From Bacillus horti (GTDB lineage: Bacteria; Bacillota; Bacilli; Caldalkalibacillales; JCM-10596): a stretch of 64,000 nucleotides of DNA. Below are positions 26,473 to 34,153 of this stretch, piece after piece; the first letter of the stretch is position 1, and each line of letters opens with the position of its first letter. The notes beneath the pieces were generated by a model. The model was not told the origin of the DNA and ran no database searches. It saw nothing but the letters and a program-made list of their open reading frames with translations. The position numbers and the translations under genes are program-made. The stretch is from positions 1-64,000 of the forward strand of contig NZ_JAUSTY010000006.1 of NCBI RefSeq assembly GCF_030813115.1, given 5' to 3'.

Positions 26473-26968
26473 ATAAACGGGAAGGAGCTGTTTCTAAAGT
26501 GGTAAATCTACTTTGGGACAGCTTTCTGTCTGCCTAAATCTCTAACGGACATAGCAGCCTCTTAGAGAGGGATTTTTAGCTATTTCTATTTCTAACGGAC
26601 ATTTGAGACCCTTAAGGTGAAAAAATCCAACCATTTTCCTCAAATACTCGTCTAAGCTGCATTTATGACCGTTAGAGATTGCAGAACTCAGAATAACACG
26701 GCTAAGGTGCAAATATGTCCGTTACAATTCACATCTGTTAGATAAGGTATCCTGAGCCGGCATGTAGTCAAACCGACCGCCATCATGAAGTGCTGTACGT
26801 GCGCTGGGAGCTGCGCTCGGTGCGATCATTTTCTTTTTATAAAAGTTAATAGAATTGAAGATATACTAGATTTATTTCGACCTTATACAGGCGTGTGCAG
26901 TTACGTTTCTATCTTTACCTGAATATAAAAATAGTAGATTTAATTTCAGGTAAAGGATAGAGCTGCTC
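26473..26968. other. 496-base gap holding a repeat block and a GC-rich patch
   Basis: No convincing gene. It contains the repeat block at 26541-26726. Then a patch at about 26750-26825 is clearly more GC-rich than its surroundings. On the - strand this patch is open for about 35 codons (from ATG near 26828, ending at the repeat), but there is no ribosome binding site. The last 100 bases are AT-rich and lead into the GDSL gene. Confidence 0.7.
26541..26726. repeat. Four-copy intergenic repeat, two direct and two inverted
   Basis: TAACGGACAT occurs at 26543 and 26593 on the + strand (50 bp apart). Its reverse complement occurs at 26665 (one mismatch, ATGACCGTTA) and 26715 (also 50 bp apart). 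Similarity continues beyond the core: the units read TAACGGACAT, about 10 variable bases often including GCA-CC, then CTTAG. The whole block is therefore a near-symmetrical inverted arrangement. It looks like a dispersed intergenic repeat family. Confidence 0.75.
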
Positions 26969-27625
26969 ATGGATAATCAAAGTAATGTTAGTGAAAAACC
27001 ATTAGTATATGTAGCTTTGGGGGACTCCCTATCTGTTGGGATTGGAGCGATTCTAAAGCCTGGCTTTGTTAAAAGATACGCCAAAATGGCAGAGCTAGAA
27101 ATTGGAAGAAAAGTGATTTCAATAAACTTTGCTATGCATGGATTCACATCACAGGATGTGGTTAAAAAGCTGGAACAGTCTGTCGTCCGCTTTACATTAC
27201 GTCAAGCAGATTTAATTACGATTAGTGTTGGAGGCAATGATCTAAGGAACGCTGCTAAGAAGTATTTTAAGAACGGTGATGAAAAATTGTTAAATAGGGC
27301 TATCCTTCAGTTTAAGAGGAATATGGATCGGATCTTGTTTGAAATTGCTTTAATAAAGAAGAATAGCACAACCCCCTACCTTATTAGACTCGTTGATGTA
27401 TACAACCCATTTCCAAATAGAAAGGATACTCATGTTTGGGTGCAACGGTTCTATGCCCTTTTAAAGAGCTATGAGCAAAAAAATGTTTCTGTGACGAATA
27501 TATATAATGAGTTCCTCGGCAAGGAGAATAAACTGTTATTTCTCGATAAATTGCATCCTAATGCAGATGGATATCAATCTATCGCTTTAGCGTTACACAA
27601 GCTTGGATACAGAAGCTTAATATAA
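26969..27625 (+). CDS. SGNH/GDSL-type hydrolase
   Basis: 218 residues with no signal peptide. Block I is LGDSLSVGIG near residue 18 (catalytic Ser), block III is SVGGNDLRN near residue 90, and block V is LDKLHPNADGYQ near residue 190 (Asp and His). It is an esterase or lipase-like hydrolase of the YpmR/TesA-like branch; substrate unknown. The ribosome binding site is weak (GGATAGAG). Confidence 0.88.
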   Translation: MDNQSNVSEKPLVYVALGDSLSVGIGAILKPGFVKRYAKMAELEIGRKVISINFAMHGFTSQDVVKKLEQSVVRFTLRQADLITISVGGNDLRNAAKKYFKNGDEKLLNRAILQFKRNMDRILFEIALIKKNSTTPYLIRLVDVYNPFPNRKDTHVWVQRFYALLKSYEQKNVSVTNIYNEFLGKENKLLFLDKLHPNADGYQSIALALHKLGYRSLI

Positions 27626-27641
27626 GCTGATTTGTTTTTGT

Positions 27642-27672
27642 AAAAAGCGATTTAATGTACTCGCTTTTTTTG
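27642..27672 (+). terminator. Terminator of the GDSL hydrolase gene
   Basis: AAAAAGCGA pairs with TCGCTTTTT across a 10-base loop, then further T. Confidence 0.85.
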
Positions 27673-27765
27673 TTTTGAGTCACATTTTTGTAACTTTTTA
27701 TGAAATCAAACGTTTAAGATGTTGAGGGAACTTATATATTTTATAAATAGATTGGATGATACATA

Positions 27766-29019
27766 ATGAGTCGTATAGAAAGAATGAAACGCAAGAGAAG
27801 GCAAAAGAGGCTTCATCTGGCTTTATTAAGCTTTTTCATCATGCTTACATCTGTTCTAGTGATAGGAATCATAAATCTTGAAAAAATCCAGCAAGCACAG
27901 CAGACAATTAGTTCTGAGCAGAAGGATTTATCATCAGAGGAAGAGCAGAATGATTCACATAATGGAGATTCAATTGATGTGAACGATGAGCTGGAATCTG
28001 AGTCTGGCCATGAAGAACCTAATGTTTCTGATGGGGAAAATGAGCAAGAAACAGATCCTATTGAAGAGGTAAAGGGACAGGGCTCCATTACCCTTGCATT
28101 TGCTGGAGATACAATGGCTGCTGGGAAGGTTGCACCTATCTTAGCAGACAGAGGCTATATGTATCCATGGGAGCAAGCAAAGCCTTACTTTACAGAAGCG
28201 GATTTAGCAATGGTTAATCTAGAGACTGCAGTTAGTACTAAGGGACATGAGGCAGAAGATAAAACCTTTGCATTCAATAGTCACCCGGACTTATTAAAGG
28301 GTGCAAGCTGGGCAGGAATAGATCTTGTTACGTTAGCGAACAACCATGCTCTTGATTATGGGAAAAATGCTTTCCTAGATACACTACACTATTTACACGA
28401 TCACAGTCTTGAGTATGTAGGTGGTGGAAAAAATGAAGCTGAGGCCTTTGCCAGAGTGGATAAGGTAGTAGAAGGTAAAACGATTGGGTTTTTAGGCTAC
28501 AGTAGAGTTCTACCCGCTGTTTCTTGGTATGCAGGAGTTGATACACCTGGTCTTGCAAGTGGGTATCAGGAGGAAAGAGTGTTAGAGCATATTGCAAAAG
28601 CGGCAGAGGAAACAGATCTTACCATCGTATATATGCACTGGGGTAAGGAGCTAGCAGATGAGCCTGAAGAGAAGGATCGAGAATTAGCGCGTAAAATGAT
28701 TGAGGCAGGAGCAGACATCGTTATCGGATCGCATCCACATGTTTTACAGGGCTTAGAATATTACAAAGGGAAACTTATTGCGTATAGCTTAGGTAACTTT
28801 ATTTTTACCATGAGTCATAATGAATTAGGTAGACAGTCTGCGATTCTGCAGGTGAACATATCTGAAGATGGACAGCAGAGCGCTCGTCTGATTCCGATGA
28901 AAATAGAGCATGGGGCTGTATGGGATGCAGATGATGAAACATATAAAGAAATTATGCAACGCATGGCGCGTCTATCTCATGGGGGACATTGGCACGATAA
29001 TCAGTTCTTACAGAACTGA
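27766..29019 (+). CDS. CapA family protein, membrane anchored (second copy)
   Basis: 417 residues. The basic N-terminus RMKRKRRQKRLH and a single membrane helix (residues 16-36) are followed by an acidic Ser/Glu linker, then the CapA metallophosphatase-like domain: LAFAGDTMAAGKV near 110, MVNLETAVS near 146, TLANNHALDYGKNA near 190, YMHWGKEL near 290, GSHPHVLQGLE near 321 and AYSLGNFIF near 337. It differs from the copy at 15665 in being anchored by a helix rather than by lipid. Likely surface-polymer related; no pgs genes are nearby. Confidence 0.88.
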   Translation: MSRIERMKRKRRQKRLHLALLSFFIMLTSVLVIGIINLEKIQQAQQTISSEQKDLSSEEEQNDSHNGDSIDVNDELESESGHEEPNVSDGENEQETDPIEEVKGQGSITLAFAGDTMAAGKVAPILADRGYMYPWEQAKPYFTEADLAMVNLETAVSTKGHEAEDKTFAFNSHPDLLKGASWAGIDLVTLANNHALDYGKNAFLDTLHYLHDHSLEYVGGGKNEAEAFARVDKVVEGKTIGFLGYSRVLPAVSWYAGVDTPGLASGYQEERVLEHIAKAAEETDLTIVYMHWGKELADEPEEKDRELARKMIEAGADIVIGSHPHVLQGLEYYKGKLIAYSLGNFIFTMSHNELGRQSAILQVNISEDGQQSARLIPMKIEHGAVWDADDETYKEIMQRMARLSHGGHWHDNQFLQN

Positions 29020-29038
29020 GAATATGTATGATTTTTAT

Positions 29039-29072
29039 AAAGTCACTCAAGTAAGAGGAGGGTGACTTTTTT
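29039..29072 (+). terminator. Terminator of the second capA-like gene
   Basis: AAAGTCAC pairs with GTGACTTT, followed by TTTT. Confidence 0.85.
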
Positions 29073-29135
29073 ATGTACTTCTTTTGAGATGAATGATAGA
29101 ATCAAAAAATTAAGGGTAGGAGGTGATAGGCCTTC

Positions 29136-30002
29136 ATGCAGGAATCTATTTATGTAGAATATAAATCCTTTTTACTTTCTATGGCTTATCGTTTATTAGG
29201 TTCAAAGACAGATGCTGAAGATATTGTTCATGAAGTTATGATTAGAATAAGGGATACGGATCTGACACAAATCTCTAATTTGAAAAGCTATTTGACAAGG
29301 TCCGTCACAAATTCATGTTTAAACTACTTAAAGTCTGCAAAAATTAGACGAGAACAGTATACTGGGCCATGGTTACCAGAGCCAAACGTAAGCTATATAC
29401 ATAAAGCGAAAGAGGATCCGAAAGATATTCTCGTTCACAGGGAGGAAATTTCTTATGCTTTGCTAGTATCTATGGAGCAACTTGACCCTGTTGAAAGAGC
29501 GGTTTTTATATTAAGGGAAGCATTCAGCTATGAGTATAAGGAGATCGCCAATTTATTAAATAAGTCTGAAGCTAGCTGTCGGCAAATACTTAGTAGAAGC
29601 AAAAGAAAGCTTAAAGTTGATCAGATGGATGAATTTGTTTCTTTTGACGAAGAGGATCACTTTATCCAAACCTTTCTAGATGGTTCTAAGATAGGCAATT
29701 TTGATGAATTTATTCGTTTACTAACAGATCAAGCAACGCTTACTACAGATGGTGGCGGAAAGGTACGAGCTGCTTTAAGACCAATAGTGGGAAGAAAGAG
29801 AATCTTAGCTCTTTTTAATGGAATTTCTTCAAAAGGTATTTTTGAAGGAGGGGTTGAGTCTGTCCGTATAAATGGCAATAGAGGAGTTATCCTTACTATG
29901 GAATCTTCCGTTAGTATGGTCATCTGCTTTAAAGTTAATATTGAAAGAATGATTGAACATATTTATGTAATATCAAACCCTGATAAGTTAAAGCATTTAT
30001 AA
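29136..30002 (+). CDS. ECF41-group sigma factor with SnoaL-like C-terminal domain
   Basis: 288 residues. Region 2 (YKSFLLSMAYRLLGSKTDAE through DIVHEVMIRI, about 10-38) and region 4 (LDPVERAVFILREAFSYEYK, about 116-160) are followed by a SnoaL-like extension. The ECF41 markers are all present: WLPEP at 79-83 in the linker, DGGGK at 205-209 and NPDKL at 281-285. In this group the extension replaces an anti-sigma factor and modulates activity, and the usual target is a neighbouring carboxymuconolactone decarboxylase, oxidoreductase or epimerase gene. The next gene is of exactly that type and has a matching -35 element. Confidence 0.92.
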   Translation: MQESIYVEYKSFLLSMAYRLLGSKTDAEDIVHEVMIRIRDTDLTQISNLKSYLTRSVTNSCLNYLKSAKIRREQYTGPWLPEPNVSYIHKAKEDPKDILVHREEISYALLVSMEQLDPVERAVFILREAFSYEYKEIANLLNKSEASCRQILSRSKRKLKVDQMDEFVSFDEEDHFIQTFLDGSKIGNFDEFIRLLTDQATLTTDGGGKVRAALRPIVGRKRILALFNGISSKGIFEGGVESVRINGNRGVILTMESSVSMVICFKVNIERMIEHIYVISNPDKLKHL

Positions 30003-30021
30003 GGTAAGAATAATCATAATC

Positions 30022-30048
30022 TGTCACAAAACTAAGGGCTATCTTGTT
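30022..30048 (+). promoter_or_regulatory. Candidate ECF41-dependent promoter
   Basis: TGTCACA at 30022-30028 matches the published ECF41 -35 element exactly; TGTT sits 16 bp later where CGTC is expected (two of four bases). An inverted repeat GCTATGAC (30068) / GTCATAGC (30103) follows in the untranslated leader. Confidence 0.6.
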
Positions 30049-30146
30049 TAATAAGTGAGGATAAGAAGCTATGACAATTAAAAATATAGGGCAAATGTTT
30101 TAGTCATAGCCGATTTCTAATCATTTATTGCATACAGGAGGTTTTC

Positions 30147-30587
30147 ATGATGAAAAACCGGTTTTTAATGACAGAAGTTAATCCTAAGGGCTATGAGGCA
30201 ATGTTTGGTTTGGAAAAGTATATGGCAGCATCTGGTCTAGATAAGAGGTTGTATGAGTTAATCAAGATTCGAGCATCGCAAATGAATGGCTGTGCATTCT
30301 GTATAGATATGCACACTAAGGAAGCTAGGAAAATAGGTGAAACAGAGCAGCGGATCTATGCGTTAAATGCTTGGCGGGAAACCCCGTATTTTACTGACGA
30401 GGAAAGAGCTACGCTTGCTTTAACGGAAGCTATTACGTTTGTTACTGAGGGGCATGTATCTGATGAAGTATATAACAAGGCTAGGGAGTACTTAAGTGAA
30501 GAGGAGATTGCTAAGATTATTATGGCAGCTGTAACAATTAATGCTTGGAATCGAATTGTTATTTCAACTAGGGTGAGTCCAAGCTGA
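30147..30587 (+). CDS. Carboxymuconolactone decarboxylase family protein (AhpD-like)
   Basis: 146 residues, all helical. The AhpD-type redox motif is CAFCIDMH at 49-56 (Cys, Cys, His), and further helices run to WNRIVISTRV. Proteins with this motif act as alkylhydroperoxidase-like thiol reductases; the true substrate is unknown. It follows the ECF41 sigma gene and has a candidate ECF41 promoter, so it is the predicted regulon member. Start 30147 or the adjacent ATG 30150; CAGGAGG fits either. Confidence 0.9.
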   Translation: MMKNRFLMTEVNPKGYEAMFGLEKYMAASGLDKRLYELIKIRASQMNGCAFCIDMHTKEARKIGETEQRIYALNAWRETPYFTDEERATLALTEAITFVTEGHVSDEVYNKAREYLSEEEIAKIIMAAVTINAWNRIVISTRVSPS

Positions 30588-30612
30588 TTTATGAACGATC
30601 GATAAAAGATAC

Positions 30613-30648
30613 AAGGTCTCGTTGAATTAGACGAGGCCTATTTTTTAT
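30613..30648 (+). terminator. Terminator of the AhpD-like gene
   Basis: AAGGTCTCGT pairs with ACGAGGCCT (one G-T pair) across an 8-base loop, followed by ATTTTTT. Confidence 0.85.
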
Positions 30649-30730
30649 TCTATAAAAGGAGAAGTTCTATGAAAAGGTGAAGGGAGAATATGGTATATTT
30701 ATAGTGTATATTCAAAAATAAGGAGTGGTT

Positions 30731-31240
30731 GTGTTGTCACTAAGAAAGGGAATGCTAAGTCCATTGTTCGGATTATTGTTTTTCATTCTTTTGTTATCTG
30801 GATGTAGCAGTACCGAGAACTCAGCGACTAGTCATTACTATCTATCCCTAATGGGGGAGAGTCAGACTTGGAATTTGATTGGATATGAAGTGATGATAAC
30901 GCCAGAAGATTTGAAAGTTGGTAACGGTACGCTACATATGAAAAATGAAGACGAATATATCGCAGAATTTTTTCGATTTAGGACCCACGCTGTTATTAAT
31001 GGTGAGGATACAGTATTACAATCTAGCTCAGTAGCGGGCAATGGAATTAATATTGCGCAAGATACAACAGGGTCAGTAGAAAGTAGAGGATATGTGAACA
31101 ACCAAGGAGATGCGATTAGACTTCATGAAATAAATGAAATTTATATGGTTGTTGAATGGTGGGATTTAGATGAAAGTGAAAGGAATAGCGAAAGAATAGA
31201 ATTATATAATGATAATAAAGGAAGCTCCTTTTTAAACTAA
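30731..31240 (+). CDS. Hypothetical lipoprotein
   Basis: About 169 residues. The signal FGLLFFILLLSGC has the lipobox LSGC; the mature part begins SSTENSATSHYYLSLMGESQ and includes YEVMITPEDLKVGNGTLHMK and VEWWDLDESE. It is beta-rich in appearance and polar. No family recognised. The start is one of GTG 30725, GTG 30731 or TTG 30734; AGGAGTGG at 30721 favours 30731 or 30734. It ends 53 bp before the GDPD gene with no terminator between, so co-transcription is possible. Confidence 0.7.
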   Translation: MLSLRKGMLSPLFGLLFFILLLSGCSSTENSATSHYYLSLMGESQTWNLIGYEVMITPEDLKVGNGTLHMKNEDEYIAEFFRFRTHAVINGEDTVLQSSSVAGNGINIAQDTTGSVESRGYVNNQGDAIRLHEINEIYMVVEWWDLDESERNSERIELYNDNKGSSFLN

Positions 31241-31293
31241 AAAAGTGTTTTACGTGAACGGTTTAAATACATTTTACACTGTGAGGTAGAAAC

Positions 31294-32250
31294 ATGAACA
31301 AAACGGTAAATCCTGAGCATGGAATTGAAAAGAAGCCATCTAAAATAAGGGGGAGATTGCTTCGCGGAGTTGTTCTTCTATTACTCAGCTTTTTGGTGTG
31401 TTATGGTATATTTGCTTTATTTATACCAAAGAAAGATACCATGCCATTTTTTGAAGCTAAAGAGACCCCTCTAGTGATCGCCCATCAAGGTGGGAATATG
31501 CTTGCTCCTTCAAGTACCTTTGCAGCGTTTGACAAAGCAGTCGAGCTTGGTGTGGATGTATTAGAATATGATCTCCATATCACGAAGGATGGTCAACTAG
31601 TTTTAATTCATGACCCAACAGTAGATCGGACAACGAATGGGCAAGGCAGGGTAGAGGATTTAACTTTAGAGGAAATACAAGCATTGGATGCTGGGTATAC
31701 GTTTACTGACCTTAGTGGCGAACTGAGCTATAGAGGACAAGGTCTTTATATCCCAACCCTAGAAGAGATGTTTCAGCGCTACGGGCAGATGCTACATAAT
31801 ATTGAAATGAAGAATACTAACTCAGATGAGCACTATGAGGAGATATATGAGAAGCTATGGACGTTAATTCAAAAGTACAATATGGAGGATAAAGTGCTTA
31901 TTTTCTCCTTCGATCATCAAATGATTAAGGATTTTCAACAGTTAAGTGAAGGAAGAGTTGCCGTTAGTGCAGGAAGAGCTGAAATCATTAAATTTGTTGC
32001 TTTTCATAAGCTGCTGTTAAGCCCTTTTTATCGCACTGAGGTGCAAGCTCTACAAATTCCGGTTGAGTCTGATGGATTTAATCTTGCAGACGCTACGCTG
32101 ACAAAAGGGGCTAAGCGTCATCACATGCAGCTCCATTATTGGACTATTAATGATGAAGAAGCTATGAGAGCTTTATTGGAGCTTGGTGCAGACGGTATTA
32201 TTACAGACAGACCTGATCTTCTAATGGAGATTATTGCTGATTATAAGTAA
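31294..32250 (+). CDS. Membrane-anchored glycerophosphodiester phosphodiesterase
   Basis: Hydrolyses glycerophosphodiesters to glycerol-3-phosphate and an alcohol. A membrane helix at about residues 24-46 (VVLLLLSFLVCYGIFALFI) is followed by the GDPD TIM barrel: VIAHQGGNMLAPSSTFAAF (HxGG, with Gln in place of Arg, near 64), DVLEYDLHITKDGQLVLIHD (Glu/Asp ligands near 92-94, His near 107), NIEMKN near 166, and GADGIITDRPDLL at the end. The anchor suggests action on extracellular phosphodiesters or lipoteichoic-acid-derived products. Confidence 0.9.
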   Translation: MNKTVNPEHGIEKKPSKIRGRLLRGVVLLLLSFLVCYGIFALFIPKKDTMPFFEAKETPLVIAHQGGNMLAPSSTFAAFDKAVELGVDVLEYDLHITKDGQLVLIHDPTVDRTTNGQGRVEDLTLEEIQALDAGYTFTDLSGELSYRGQGLYIPTLEEMFQRYGQMLHNIEMKNTNSDEHYEEIYEKLWTLIQKYNMEDKVLIFSFDHQMIKDFQQLSEGRVAVSAGRAEIIKFVAFHKLLLSPFYRTEVQALQIPVESDGFNLADATLTKGAKRHHMQLHYWTINDEEAMRALLELGADGIITDRPDLLMEIIADYK

Positions 32251-32291
32251 CCAAAATGGACGCTTGTCATTATTTGCTATAGTTAAAAAAG

Positions 32292-32327
32292 AAAGGTAGC
32301 TTTGATTAAACAAAGCTACCTTTTTGA
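32292..32327. terminator. Bidirectional terminator between convergent genes
   Basis: AAAGGTAGCTTTG pairs perfectly with CAAAGCTACCTTT across a 6-base loop. It has TTTT on the + side and AAAAA before it on the left, which gives a T run on the - strand. Confidence 0.88.
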
Positions 32328-32582
32328 CTACATATTTATAATAAAGACGGCTAGAAGAATGATGGAAATCACGAAGGTGGCTACATAGATCCAAGTAAGC
32401 AAACGTACATTTTTTAAAGAGCTTTTTTCATAGGCCGTCGAGCTTAGGCTTTGAACCTGAGTTTCCTTTTGTGTGCTGGGATCACTGCTTTTAATCGTTT
32501 GGTTCACTGTCTTACCTACATACATTGTACCAATTAAAGCCCCTACACAAATCATTAAACCAAGAATCACATACCATATCAT
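32328..32582 (-). CDS. Small two-helix membrane protein, unrecognised
   Basis: 84 residues. An N-terminal helix (VILGLMICVGALIGTMYVG, residues 4-22) and a C-terminal helix (WIYVATFVISIILLAVFIIN, 64-83) flank a polar Ser/Thr/Gln-rich loop of about 40 residues. GAGGTGAC precedes the ATG, and a perfect terminator follows. No family recognised. A SecG-like hairpin shape is seen, but no SecG motif. Confidence 0.65.
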   Translation of the reverse strand: MIWYVILGLMICVGALIGTMYVGKTVNQTIKSSDPSTQKETQVQSLSSTAYEKSSLKNVRLLTWIYVATFVISIILLAVFIINM

Positions 32583-33028
32583 AGTGTCACCTCATTTATA
32601 AAACTAAGTAGAATGAAAAATTAAGGACAAACCCCTTATAGATAAATTTAGCTACCTTAACTATATCATAGTTAACTTATAATCGCTTAGACAATAGCTC
32701 TTTTGGGTGGTAATGTGACAGTTTTAAGTATACCGCTATGATTCGCCAACAGGATCCGTTATCATTCATTGCAATCTTCTAGCATTTTTTTGAATTTTTA
32801 TATCTGACATGTCTTCCCCTCTTTCTAAATGTTATAGGAACAATAAAGTGCCTATTGAACTCCCATGTACCTGCTATGGCACGCATTGAGCAGATGGGGG
32901 TAAGAATCTCAACGATTAGTTAAGGAGGTCCCTATATTCAAAAGTAACTAGATTCTAGCTTCAACTGTTTAAAGCAAAGTGATAGACTAGATACGATAAA
33001 CATTCTACATCAAGGGACGTGTACGATT
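32583..33028. other. 446-base gap, no gene found
   Basis: AT-rich with no ORF of note. AAGGAGGT near 32922 looks like a ribosome binding site, but no start codon with an open frame follows it. It presumably carries the divergent promoters of the flanking genes; I could not identify them with confidence. Confidence 0.6.
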
Positions 33029-33895
33029 ATGTCAGATCTAGCAGTGTTAAAAAATAGTGGTTTGCTAGCAGATTGTGAGCAATGTTTTGGTTTGTGCTGT
33101 GTGGCTCTACCCTATGCAAAGTCTGCAGATTTTGCCTCGAACAAAGATGGTGGTACTCCATGTTCAAACTTAACGGGGGATTATCGCTGTGGTATCCATA
33201 GTGGATTAAGAGAAAAAGGATTCCGTGGCTGTACAGTATATGAGTGCTATGGAGCAGGGCAAAAGGTTTCACAGATCACATATGCTCAAAAAAGCTGGAA
33301 GGTTGATTCCGTGCATGCCAAGGAAATGTTTGAGCTTTTTCCGATCATGCAGCAGCTACACGAAATGATGTATTACTTACATGAAGCGCTTGAACTAGAA
33401 AGAACTAGGGATATTCATAGTGAATTAAGACATATGTTATCTGAAACTGAAGCTCTAACTTTTTTACATCCAGATGTTATTTTTGCAATTGATCTTGCTG
33501 CACACCGTACTAAGGTTAATGAACTTTTACTTGAAGCAAGTAGACTGGTCCGATCCTTAGTCATGTTAGGGAGAATGAATAAACCTAAACAAGAGGGAAA
33601 AGGTAAGGAAAAAAGAAAGCAACGTAAAGGAACTGACTTTATAGGAGCTAAATTAAAAGGAATTAGCTTAAGTGGTGAGAGCTTAAGAGGCGCTCTATTT
33701 ATAGCCTGTGATTTACGAAATGCGGATCTGAGTTTCACAGATCTGATTGGTGCAGACTTTAGAGATGCTGATTTAAGAGGAGCAACACTTACAGGCAGCC
33801 TTTTTCTAACACAAGCACAACTGAATGCTGCAAATGGTGATCGTACAACAAAACTACCTTCTGCTTTAAAGCATCCTGAGCATTGGCCAAAATAA
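33029..33895 (+). CDS. Cys-rich pentapeptide repeat protein
   Basis: 288 residues in three parts. The N-terminal 80 residues contain eight Cys (16, 19, 23, 24, 45, 54, 68, 73), including CEQCFGLCC, a likely metal or iron-sulfur site. A helical middle follows (90-185). A Lys/Arg-rich linker (KQEGKGKEKRKQRKG) leads to pentapeptide repeats at about 197-265 (FIGAKLKGISLSGESLRGAL, ADLSFTDLIGADFRDADLRG). Similar proteins occur in Bacillus (YybG type). Pentapeptide helices mimic DNA in some gyrase-protecting proteins, but nothing here shows that role. Confidence 0.8.
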   Translation: MSDLAVLKNSGLLADCEQCFGLCCVALPYAKSADFASNKDGGTPCSNLTGDYRCGIHSGLREKGFRGCTVYECYGAGQKVSQITYAQKSWKVDSVHAKEMFELFPIMQQLHEMMYYLHEALELERTRDIHSELRHMLSETEALTFLHPDVIFAIDLAAHRTKVNELLLEASRLVRSLVMLGRMNKPKQEGKGKEKRKQRKGTDFIGAKLKGISLSGESLRGALFIACDLRNADLSFTDLIGADFRDADLRGATLTGSLFLTQAQLNAANGDRTTKLPSALKHPEHWPK

Positions 33896-34153
33896 AAATT
33901 TTTATTGAGCCTGAAACAATACTGTGAGCTGGCGAAAGGCACACCTTATCAAGAAAGAATGTTTTAAAGAAAAAGCATTTCTGGATTTTCGGTAGGAACG
34001 AAGATCAGGGATGCTTGTTTTTATACAAATGGATATCTTGAAGCAATGATTCTCTTTTTCGTACTTGAATAAAATTGATGCCCCTAGGAGTTTCTTTTTC
34101 TTCTCTTCATACATACGCTATCATAATTAGCTTTTTCAGAGGAGGAAAGGAAA

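Noticed and set aside
26541-26726. CRISPR array
   Set aside because: Only four short units, in opposite orientations, with no cas genes and no constant repeat of 24-40 bp.
33415-33942. Long - strand ORF opposite the pentapeptide protein gene
   Set aside because: It is the mirror frame of a repetitive coding sequence (rich in Ser, Leu and Arg), with no ribosome binding site. The + strand gene has clear repeats and a Cys domain.
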